The position numbers and the translations under genes were made by a program. Below the pieces are notes generated by a model, which saw only the letters and a list, made by a program, of their open reading frames with translations, had not been told where the DNA came from and searched no databases. Of a stretch of DNA of 64,000 nucleotides, positions 33,601 through 43,300 are shown piece by piece. Source of the stretch: Castor canadensis (taxonomy: Eukaryota > Chordata > Mammalia > Rodentia > Castoridae). Every line of letters begins with the position of its first letter. Position 1 is the stretch's first letter. The stretch is taken from contig NC_133398.1 of the NCBI RefSeq assembly GCF_047511655.1, positions 109,880,332-109,944,331 on the forward strand. Reading direction: 5' to 3'.

Positions 33601-35104
33601 ATCAAACAGAAAAGCTATTTGCCTTTAGAGTGTAGAGAAAAATGCCCTGAACATGTTATACAGACACACACACACAAATTGGTAGGGATCTCTTGCTTTA
33701 AACAGGTTCAGTATGGTCTGAAGGGCCCTTGACACCTATCCTGGTAATCCCCATGTCACCTTGGTGATCACCTGTCTTCATGGGACTGTGGTGACCCAAC
33801 ATCTGTTGATTTGTACTAGGCATCACTTGGGGAGGTCATAGGGACTAAGCTTGTGCACATTGGGAGACACCAAGAGAACACTCTGCTGCCTGAAGATTCT
33901 CCAGATCAATGGGTTTGCTGAGGTTGTCTGGAATGTACATGCCTGGTCTCATGGATCTACAAAGTTATTGGTATACACACAATGCCATAAGAGGTTTATT
34001 CTCTGAAGTTTTACTCTACCAACTCTCTGCCCTAACACAAAACCTCCCCAAGGTGTACTGATATGCTGACCACTCCCCCCACCGGGTGCCCAGTCCATGT
34101 AGAAAACCAGACACAGTCACAACCACACTCTATACCATGTCACCCCAAGGCAGATCTGGACAGCCCATTTTCCTATTTTGAGGAGACAGAGCTGCATTTA
34201 CACCTGGACCCTCATTTAAGCAGGTGTGTGACTATGGCTGGGTATTGTACATTTCCTGTTCTTGGCACTGTCCCCAAGTGCTTGCTGTAGATGATCATGG
34301 TGTTGGATGCCTAGAAAGTCCTTGCTTTTATATATCCCAGAGTGGCTGTATTTACTGTGACTCTCAGAGTAGCTAATGCACCATCACAAAGAGGAAAAAA
34401 TTGGAGTAAATTGAAAGACAAAGTATATAAAGCAGGCCAGGTTGTAGTGATGCCCTCCTCTAATTTCCGTACATTGGAGGTTAAAGGAACTGAATGTTGT
34501 CTTCCAGGACAGCCAGGGCCACACACCCAGAATATGTCATTCATTCAACAGCAAAAATGGCACAGGACTCAAACCAAGCCTGCGTTCCACAATGGAATTG
34601 AGAAAAAATGACAAGTACATGTGTATATGTGTGTGTGTGTGTGTGCGTGTGTGTGTGTATGTGTGTGTGTATGGGTGTACCAGGGTTGTTGGTTAGGACC
34701 AGGTCTGAACCAGCATTTTGTGGAGTTTGGTAGCACAGTGCCATTTTTATCATCCTCCTGGTACCAGATTCATGGGTGGGCACTTGTATTCTGACAAATC
34801 TCTCCCTTATTAAAGGACTCCTCAGAGTATCAAGTCACTCAGGATGGATAACTCCACAAATCAGGGCCTGCTTTTCATATCCATGCCAACTAATCAATAC
34901 CCACAACCATACAATGGAGGGTGGACTTTTGTGCAGGGGAATGAGTGTCCTGCTCCCTGAATGACACAGCAGGATGAAATACATGGGGTATAAGAGGGTG
35001 AGACAGGAGGACAAAGCAGAAGCCAAAGACAGATGGAAATTGACTTTTTATACCATAATGATTGTGATCCAGTCAGTACTGGATTCAATGGTGTATGTGC
35101 CTTG
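33601..35104. other. Stretch between duplication copies, with a GT microsatellite
   Basis: No gene recognised. It contains a short CA tract near 33664-33677 and the GT tract listed separately. Confidence 0.5.
34618..34678. repeat. (TG)n microsatellite, interrupted
   Basis: Alternating TG with occasional TA and CG interruptions over about 60 bases. It gives a spurious His/Thr-repeat frame on the minus strand. Confidence 0.95.
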
Positions 35105-35789
35105 TCTGACATTCAGATCTCAGCTTCTTCTGAGAAGGCTGTGAGGGGTCACTGATTTTTACTACTCCATGGAGTTCACCACCAAGGTGTGCTCCTGCCC
35201 TTGCCCAGCCCCTCCCATCCATGCATGATGCAGAAAAACTGAGTTGACAGTATGTGTGTGGGATATGGCTGCGTGGATTCAGGTTCCATTACCATCACTG
35301 TCCTCCCTCTACTCACTAAAGTAACTTGGTGACAAACAGGGCTTAAGGTCAAAGAAGCTCTTTAGGAGTTATGGGTATCTCTAGTGACACATCAAGCACC
35401 TTGGGGTATAATTTCTGACCCCCCAAGATTTTTCCATTATGAGTCCTACTTCTTCTTTCCTGTCTCAGTGTGCTGTCCACCCCGTGTCCATGTTCAAAGC
35501 TGCCTGGGCCTGGAGAGCCCAGCACCCTGCTTTACCCTTTCACACAAACCCCTATACTTTAACCTCCTATCTAGTTAACACACTGAGTGGGGGGTCAGTC
35601 AATTCAGACCTAACCCAAAGTCCTGAGGTTCTGGCACAGAAGACAAATGTATGCTTGGCTGCCCCTCTGTGCAATCTCTGAGTGCATACAGCCAGTTGTG
35701 GTGGCCTATCTCCACTGTTCAAATTGAGAACTCAGGTCTTTGGTTAAAGATCAGCTCTTTCCATAGTACTCCTGGTTATTAAAATGACC

Positions 35790-36137
35790 AGGGAATGCCA
35801 GGTTTGGACAGAGGAGGTCTGAAAGACACCTGTGAACACTCTGCCTGACACAGCCACTCACACCATCCACTACCAGGAAGTGCTCTTGCACCAGGTCTTG
35901 AGGCATGACAATGAACTTAGTGTCCTCATCGATCCACTCCACATCCATGTCTTCAGCCATAGGCCCAGGAGAATTTGTTGTTGGTCCTGGCATAGGATTT
36001 GGCTCAAATCCTTGGGCCTCTGAAGGAGGTGGCTCAGGCTCTGCATTTGGTTGGGGAACCATCACCAGACCTATTAATGTAGCTGCAGAAGGAGACAAAT
36101 CTCCAGATGACCACCTTGGCCTGATGCTTTTGAACAT
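35790..36137 (-). pseudogene. RALGDS-like Pro/Glu-rich linker (copy B)
   Basis: The minus-strand frame (35751-36137) encodes PQPNAEPEPPPSEAQGFEPN and then PMPGPTTNSPGPMAEDMDVE. It fits the proline/glutamate-rich linker that separates the REM and CDC25 domains in RALGDS. A donor-like GTGTGAG follows the VVD segment near 35868. No CDC25 domain was recognised further along the minus strand towards copy A. Degenerate status is inferred from missing partner exons. Confidence 0.55.
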
Positions 36138-36332
36138 CAGAGATAACCCCAGGCTGCCGGAGGAGCCAGAGCCCTGGCCCCACAGCAGAAAACCTTCCTA
36201 GACTGTGGTCCCAATGCTGTGGGGTTGTGGGTCCCTCATTCCACTTTGCCCAACTCCAGAAATAGAAGGTCCACAGGTGGGGCCTACACAGACAACTCCT
36301 CATGTGCTAACAATGCATGCCATGCTCCTCAC

Positions 36333-36523
36333 CTCCATATATGGCCCCACTGGACACCCGGTACTCCCAGTGAACCAGGAAAAGTTGGGCCTCACACTCC
36401 TGTATTCCAGGCATTTGTAACTGCATGTGTATCATTGTCAGTGTGAGGCAGGGAAACTCTGCAGAATTGTCAAAATTTTCCCAGTCCTGGTAGAGCCATC
36501 TGCCAAGGATGGAGCTGATATCC
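36333..36523 (-). pseudogene. RALGDS-like gene, REM-domain second exon (copy B)
   Basis: The minus-strand frame reads DISSILGRWLYQDWENFDNS then AEFPCLTLTMIHMQLQMPGI, matching the same REM segment as copy A and the ISSILGTWL element of the RALGDS family. It has a ...TCTTTGCATCCAG acceptor just upstream (minus strand) and a GTGAGG donor at 36327-36332. The length (191 bases) is three bases shorter than in copy A. The frame is open, so this exon alone shows no inactivating change. Confidence 0.75.
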
Positions 36524-37235
36524 CTGGATGCAAAGAGAAGGACAGCAGAATGACAGAACTCACCTTGACTTTCTTTGTCCTTTCCCACCAGACTTGGAAG
36601 TGCAAGGATCATGTGTCTGCTACCATCTTATTCAAAGGACAAGAAAAAGCAGACCAAATGTTTTGTCTGTCCAAGCATTGGCAGGAAAGGCACAGGGGCA
36701 GAAAACCTGCGTGGAAGTGGGAGTCCACGCTAAATGGCTTGAATCATTTTCCCTGATCAGGGATTCTCTACATACTGCTGTGTGTGTGCCTTGGCCCCCT
36801 TGCCTCTGGGATGTCAATTCCTCTATGGCATGTCCTCTTCCATGGCTTCTCTATGGGGCTAGTTTCCCTCACTTTGTGGTTTCAGCTGGTTCATCTCCAT
36901 AAGCAATGTGTGTCAGCTGTCTGAGAGACAACTATTCCATTGCTGTGTAAGTTTCCCTCAGAGCACTTACAGCAGATGGGGAACAGCTGACTCTCCACTA
37001 GTGATGAGGCCACCCTCACAGATTCCCTGGGGCCTGATGGGCAACAGGGTAGGCAAGCCCCAGGAAGATAGGCTGTGTTGTGTATGATGGATTCTCAAAG
37101 GTGCCTTTCGCTGAGGCCCAAGCAGCCACTCCACCCTCAGGTGCTCAGGACACACCCACAGCTCTGTTGGAGTCCTTTCAACTCAGGTGCCAAGCATGGT
37201 GTTACAATCCTGTAGTCCTGACCTAGGAAAATGGA

Positions 37236-37999
37236 GGTAGCTATGGCATTTGTTTTAATTTAGAAGGCATCAGGCTATGAGTGGGGAACTATACAATTAT
37301 CATGCACTCATTAATGATGTATGAATTCACTGGAAAAACAAAGGTCACAGTATCTTCTAACCTAGCTAGCCCCTCACAAGTGCAGGTTTTAATGAAGTAC
37401 AGAATCATAAAGCTTCTCTTTGTTGATCCTGGGTGAGAGGTTGACGGTAAGAGTGCTCAGTGTTTACATTCATCCTGCACACTCTGGTTTACTTTCATTT
37501 ACAACTACTTTTCATACTGTTACCCCCATTTCAAAGAAAAAAACCTGAGACACAGCTGAAATCAAACACTTATCCATTCCACATGTATTGTTCCATGCAG
37601 TATTGTGTTTTTTATATATAGTTTCTCATTTAATCTTCCCACAAAACCTACAGGATAGGAATTAATGTGGGTGAACTTGCCCAAAGATCCTCAGCTTATG
37701 TGTAACAGATATAGGACTGTCTCTACAGACATTCCTCTTTACCACAATATGTTACCATTCTAATGCTAGGGGCACCCCAAATTTGTCTTCTTGGGGTATA
37801 CCTAAAGATATAGATATTGACACACAGAGATATAGATGAGTTAGTATACAGAAATGGTGTATGACTGAGGAAAAAAAGCTTAAGTCCTAATGTAAGTGAA
37901 TGCTATCAGTAGGGAGGAGGGGCAAGCTAAAAACTTTTGGAGAGATACTGAAGGCTGAGTTTTACTCAGAAGCAAGGAGAAAGGTTATATGACACTTAC
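37236..37999. other. Intergenic stretch, nothing recognised
   Basis: No coding signal or named repeat. Confidence 0.5.
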
Positions 38000-38365
38000 C
38001 AAACACAGCCATGAGCTGCATAATCACATTGTTGTCAGTGATGGATCACATATATGACCTTGATCCTATAAGATTACAGTTAGCTAAAATGTTTATATTG
38101 CCTGGTGACATTATAGCCATTATATGTTTGGATACACAAATGCTTAATGTTGTATTACAGCTTTCTATAGTATTCAGTACAATAACATGCTGTATAGATT
38201 TGTACCCTAATAGCAATAGGCTACGAGATATAGCTCAGTGTGTAGAAGGTTCTACCTTGTAGATTTGTATAAGTGCATTCTATAATAAGTACACACAATA
38301 ATGAAATAACCTATTGACACATTTCTCTGAATGTTTCCCAGTTAAGTGATACATGACTACACATT
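38000..38365 (-). mobile_element. Ancient non-autonomous DNA transposon (MER-type)
   Basis: The order of landmarks (ctgcataatcacattgttg, cctataagattacag, gtattcagtacaataacatg, aatagcaataggctacgaga, ataagtgcattctataataa, agttaagtgatacatgac) follows, in antisense, an old eutherian DNA transposon I know from human repeats. I cannot give the family name with certainty. Confidence 0.6.
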
Positions 38366-38389
38366 AAGTCAAGAGACTCAGTTGACTGG

Positions 38390-38702
38390 CTCAAATCTGT
38401 AATTCTAGTTCAAATCTATAATTCTAGCTACTTGGGAGAAAGAGATCAGGAGGATTGTGATTTGAGGCCAGCCTAGGAAAAATTTTGCATGATTCCATCT
38501 CAACAAGTGACTGGGTGAGGTGATAAGTACCCGTAATTCCAGCTACATGGGGAAGCACAAATAGGAGGACTGTGGTCCAGGCTGGCTTGGACATAAAGCA
38601 ACATCCTATCTCAAAAATAACCAATGCAAAAAAGTCTGGTAGAGTGGTTCAAGTGTTGCATACCTGTCTAGCAAGTGTGAGGTCCTTATTTCAATTCCCA
38701 GC
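38390..38702 (+). mobile_element. Trimeric SINE (two B1-like modules + tRNA module)
   Basis: First module ctacttgggagaaagagatc ... ggattgtgatttgaggccag; second module cgtaattccagctacatgg ... ggaggactgtggtccaggct; then tRNA module agtggttcaagtgttgc ... ctagcaagtgtgaggtcct. The tail expands into the GA microsatellite that follows. Confidence 0.85.
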
Positions 38703-38707
38703 AGAGA

Positions 38708-38761
<54 letters not shown>
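38703..38761. repeat. (GA)n microsatellite in the SINE tail
   Basis: Near-perfect GA dinucleotides over about 58 bases, directly after the SINE. Confidence 0.97.
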
Positions 38762-38764
<3 letters not shown>

Positions 38765-39374
38765 TCAGTTAGCTATGTTTTAATTTAAAAAAATTTAAAA
38801 TATTGGTAGACAATCCAGTGCCTTTTTTGAAGGCTCATCATTGTAAGTTATTGTTTCTCAAATCTAATTGTTAGAGTCAACATGTGAGCAACTTGTAAAA
38901 CAATGTAACTTTGAAGTAAACTTTTGGGTTTGGGATCATGTGGGAAGCTGAAAGTAACATCAGCAAAGCTCAGAGAAATTGGAACAGACAGCAAATGACA
39001 AAAATCAACAGGAAGGATAAACCATCAAGTTAAAAGCAGATTTGCATGCAGTCTTGACCATCCTAGAATATTTTTCTGAGCAATCCATGAGTTGGTCATG
39101 CAAAGTTTTTTTCCCCTAAACATGAACAAGCAAAGTAATAAAAAATAAGTTGTCTTCAGTTAGGAAGATTAGCACAGGTTTTAGCATCCCTAAACCAAAA
39201 ATTTTGAAATTCCAAATGGTCCAAAATCTGAAACTTTCAAGTGCCAACATGACAACATGAATGAAAAATTTCATACATGAGCTCATGTGACACATTGCAA
39301 TCAAGATGCAGGCACATTAAAATTATTGTATAAAATTACCTTCAGGGGTCAGGAAAATGACAAGATATAAGGGA

Positions 39375-39627
39375 GTTAGAGATTGGGAAGACTGGTTTGA
39401 GACCAGTCCAAGAAAAAAATTTAGCCAGACCCCATCCCAACAAATAAGCCAGGCATGGTGCCTGTAACCCCAGCTTTCATGAGAAGTGTAAATAAGTCAG
39501 CTAGGGCATAAATTCAAGACCCTATCAAAAAAAGAACTTAAACAAAAGGGCTGGGGGAGTGGCTCAAATGGTAGAGCATTTGCTTAGCAAGCACAAGGCT
39601 CTGAGTTCAAAACAACCTAGCACTGCC
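39375..39627 (+). mobile_element. SINE, composite, sense
   Basis: B1-like part (gccaggcatggtgcctgtaa, ccccagctttcatgag, attcaagaccctatc), A-rich linker, tRNA module (ggggagtggctcaaatgg, tagagcatttgcttagcaag, aggctctgagttcaaa). Confidence 0.9.
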
Positions 39628-39715
39628 AATCTCTGCCCAAATACATCAAGGTTATATGTATAAAGCACACATAAAATAAATTAATTTCATGTTTAGTCTT
39701 GGGTCCTATCCCCAA

Positions 39716-39925
39716 AATCTCTCTCTCTCTCTCTCTCTCTTCAATCCTGGATTTTGACCTCAGGGCCTACACCTTGAGTCACTGGAGTCCTTTTTCGTGA
39801 AGGGCTTTTTCAAGATAGGGTCATGTGAACTATTTGCCCATGCTGGTTTTGAACCATGGTTCTCCTGATCTCTGCCTCCTGATTAGATAGGATTACAGTC
39901 ATAAGCCACTGACACTCAGCTAAAA
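39716..39925 (-). mobile_element. SINE, composite, antisense, with (CT)n tail
   Basis: A (CT)n run (39719-39740) precedes an antisense tRNA module (ttttgacctcagggccta) and a B1-like module (caagatagggtcatgtgaa, ttttgaaccatggttctcc, gattacagtcataagccact). Confidence 0.88.
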
Positions 39926-40454
39926 TATCCCAATATATCTATGCAAATAATAAAAAAGTTTGAAGAAGTTTGATATACAAACCACTTCTAATTCTGAGAA
40001 TTGTGAATAAGGGATGCTCAACCTGTATTTAAGTTTGTGTATTGAAGTTGGTGTAAAGCATCTTTGCTTCTGAAATTAACTCATATTTGTTTGGTCAGAA
40101 AGCCTGCCAAATTCCCAATATTCCACCACTTATTTTTTGCTTAACTTTTCTGAAAAATTATTTGCAGAAAAATAAGAATAATAGATCAATATTTCCCTTT
40201 ACCTCTAATCTAGGCTCACATTTTAGAATGTTCATTATTTATTAACAATGATTGCAAAAGGAAGGAGAGTGAACAAGGGTTAGTATTTTTTGTAGTAGAG
40301 GGACTGAGGCTATAAGATGTCTCTATTCTTGACAATGAATATTTTTCATACTCCTTGTGATGGGTAACTCAGGGGCTCTCCTCATTTTGTTTTATGAGAG
40401 AAAGATAATTTTTAAAAAATTGTTTCCTTAGGCATTTCTTTTGCTGATTTTTCC

Positions 40455-40545
40455 CCCTGAGGTCCTGGGGTTTGAATTCAGGGCCTTGTCTTGGCTAAGC
40501 AGGTTCTCTGTCACTTGAGCCACAAGCCCCTCCCCCTTAGGCATT
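40455..40545 (-). mobile_element. SINE fragment, tRNA module, antisense
   Basis: tcctggggtttgaattcagg, gccttgtcttggctaagcag and ctgtcacttgagccacaag match the antisense tRNA module. Confidence 0.85.
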
Positions 40546-40664
40546 TTATTAATTCAGGGCCCAGAAAACCCAGAATGCATCATCTTCATTGCCTTATGAA
40601 TAACAGTGAAAATCACGACCCTCACAAAACAGGTGCTCTGGTGAAGGCAGCAGTCAGAGGCAAT

Positions 40665-40875
40665 AGATGTGAATTTTCACTCTGCTGTGAGTGAGCAAGA
40701 CAGCTTTTCTTTTCCTTCTGTGTCAGCTTTTCTATTTGTAAAATGAGGACACAACACTAATTCAGCTTGCAGAGCAGTTAAGAGGGATGAATAAAATCAG
40801 CACCATTACTGGGTCTTTATATGAAATGCCTGCATAATAGGTCCTAGGGAGATTTATTATTATTGTTAGAAACAA
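40665..40875 (+). mobile_element. MIR-type ancient SINE
   Basis: gtcagcttttctatttgtaa-aatgaggac, then agttaagagggatgaataaa, then taggtcctagggag and tattattattgtt follow the 3' half of MIR as I know it. Confidence 0.65.
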
Positions 40876-40929
40876 ATGTACATTAACATACTGGCAGACA
40901 GCTTCCAATAAAACTTGGTGAGGAAATGA

Positions 40930-42105
40930 AAATTTTTTGGTTTTCAATAAATGGTGCCAGAATCACGGATATCCAGACACAAAAAAATGAATCTAGACAC
41001 ACAATGTGTCTTTGTGAAAATTAACTCAAACGAATTATAGACCCAAAAGCAAAACACAAAAGTATCAAGCTCCTGGAATATAATAGAGGAGAAACATCTT
41101 GGTGACCTTGGGTTGGGTGATGACTTTTTAAATACAATAACAAAGGAACAATCCATGAAATAAAGAGCTGATGAACTAGACTTCATTAATATGAAAGATT
41201 TTTCTCCATGAAAGATAGTGTCCAGTGAATGAAAAGACAAGCTATAGACTAATAGAAACCATTTGTAAACAGCATATATGATCAAGGACTATTAGCCAAA
41301 ATCTACAAAGATCTCTTAAAACTCAACAACCCAAATAAATGGTCTAAAGATCTGAACACATACTTCACCAACACATGCAGATGGCAAATAACCATGAGTC
41401 AATATTCCACATCATATGTCTTTAGGGAATTGCAACTTAAAATAACAATTATACACACTAAACCACCATCAGAATGGCCAAAATCCAGAACACTGATAAC
41501 ACCAAATGCTGGTGAGAATGGGGGAGAAACAAAACTAATTCATTGTTGGTGGTGATGCAAAATGGTACTGCCACTTTGAAAGATAGTTCGGCAGAGTCTT
41601 ACAACACTAAGCTTACCCTTACCATACAATTCAGTATTGTGCTTCTTGGTATTTACCCAAAGGGGCTGAAAACTCATGTCTACACACAAATCTGTAGACA
41701 TATTTTTACAACAACTTTGTTTCAAGCCAAAACTTTAAAGCAACCAAGATGTTCTTCCATAGAAGAATTTTAGTACAATTAGACAATGAAATACTATCCA
41801 GCTCTCAAAAGAAGTGAGTTCTCAAGCCTTGAAAACATAGGAAGGAACTTTAAATGCACATTACTAAGCAAAAGAAGCAAATTTGAAAAGGCTACAAACT
41901 GTATGATTTCAACAAGATGACCTTTTGGAAAAGGCAAAACTGTGGAGCTACTAAAAAATGAATGGTTACCAGTTGGTGGGGGATGGACAGATGAATAGGT
42001 GGAGCCCAGAGGATTTTCGGGGTAGTGAAACTATTCTGGAAGTTACTGTAGTTCTAGACACATGTCATTATACACTTGTACAAACTTCTATCATGCAGCA
42101 CACGA
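40930..42105 (+). mobile_element. Ancient LINE-1 (L1M-type): ORF2 C-terminus and 3' UTR
   Basis: Landmarks in order: ttcaataaatggtgccagaa, ggtgaccttgggttgggtga, atggtctaaagatctgaac, gggagaaacaaaactaattc, ttcagtattgtgcttcttgg, atactatccagctctcaaaa, ggggtagtgaaactattctg. No frame survives. This subfamily differs from the young L1 copies in the window. Confidence 0.85.
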
Positions 42106-42533
42106 AGTGTGACACTAAAGTACAGACTTAGTGTAAGAATGAAGTGTCAGAGTAAGTTCTTCAGCTCTAACAAATGTTGCACTCTGTGGAGGATTTTGAT
42201 AATGGGGGAGCCTATGCAGGAAACTAAAACTGCTTTTAAAATAACATCTTTTAAAAAACATTTTGTGAGTGGTATTTCACATTATTCTTTAAAATAAGGA
42301 TTTCAAGATTCATAAATAAAAAGCTATACATTATCAGATGTGTTTTTTAGGAAACAGCAAAATTGCCTCTTTCTGTTTGTTATTTAATCTGTCAATATGC
42401 AGCTGGTAAAAATAGTTCAAGGTCACTCAATGAAAATAAAAATAAGTCCATAAGCACAATGCATATATAGGTACAACACCAATGCAAAAATCCCACTGAA
42501 TAATGAACAGACACCTAAACAATGAAGGACAAG

Positions 42534-42612
42534 AATGAAAAACAGGTCATGCTAAGGGGAGGGCAGTAACAGGAAGGGGAGGGTAAAAGAAAGAAGTAAA
42601 GAAGGTGAGTAT
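42534..42612 (+). mobile_element. Small LINE-1 3' UTR scrap
   Basis: tgaaaaacaggtcatgctaa followed by gggtaaaagaaagaag resembles 16139-16200 in L1-C. Confidence 0.65.
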
Positions 42613-42654
42613 GACTCACTGTTCCTGCCAAAAGGCTTTTCTGTTTACTGTTTT

Positions 42655-43300
42655 GATTTGACCAATATACTCATCATCTATTGCTGTATAATAAATAACT
42701 ACAAGTTAAGAGTCTTAAACAACAGCTACTGCTTAGCCCACAGTTCTGTAGGTCAAAAGTCCAGCAGGTCATAGTTGGGTTCTCTCTTCAGGATGAACAC
42801 AAGGCCAAAATCAGGATGTCAGCTGGGCTGAGCTCTTATGTGGACACTGAAGAAAGATCACCTCCTAAGCTCATGCTCATTGTTGCTTACAAAATTCAGT
42901 TTTCATGGTTGCAGGACCAAGATTTCCATTTTCTTGATGGGTGTCAGCTGTACTGGTCTGCTTTCAGCTACTAGATCTCGATCACACTTCCTGTGTGTGA
43001 CTCCTTCTGTCTTCAGACTGCAGTGGTGAATTGAATCCTGCTCCAAATGAATTTCCTCTCTTGCCACCAGCCAGAGAAAACTCCTAGCTTTTAAAGCTTT
43101 CTGGTCATATATTGATAATATTATAGCTTATATTCTAGCTATAATATAATAGCTGTTTTTGCCATCCCACATGTACAACTGTGGGAGAAAAATCCATCTG
43201 CTTCATAGCACTGAGGATTATGAATTGTGTGCATAGAGGTCAGGGAGAAGGTGGGAAATCTTGGGGACCATCTTAGAATGTTACCTACTGCCATACCCCT
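42655..43300 (+). mobile_element. Ancient interspersed repeat, family not assigned
   Basis: The order catctattgctgtataataaat, cacagttctgtaggtcaaaa, gttgggttctctcttcagg, agctgggctgagctctta, ttcctctcttgccaccag and ggggaccatcttagaatg is that of a widespread old eutherian repeat. I recall its human form but not its name with certainty. Confidence 0.6.

Larger units (their letters stand above)
35105..37235 (-). repeat. Segmental duplication, copy B (RALGDS-like region)
   Basis: Partner of copy A. Divergence is substantial (frequent substitutions and small indels), so the duplication is not recent. Copy B does not extend to the first REM exon seen in copy A at 33370-33600. Confidence 0.8.
39174..40026. 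mobile_element. Ancient DNA transposon with visible inverted termini, split by SINEs
   Basis: The left end acaggttttagcatccct (39174-39191) and right end agggatgctcaacctgt (40010-40026) are imperfect inverted repeats. Next to the left end, aaaattttgaaattccaaat (39198-39217) also fits an old DNA transposon known from human DNA. A sense composite SINE (39375-39627) and an antisense SINE with a CT tract (39716-39925) lie inside. The family name is not certain. Confidence 0.7.
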
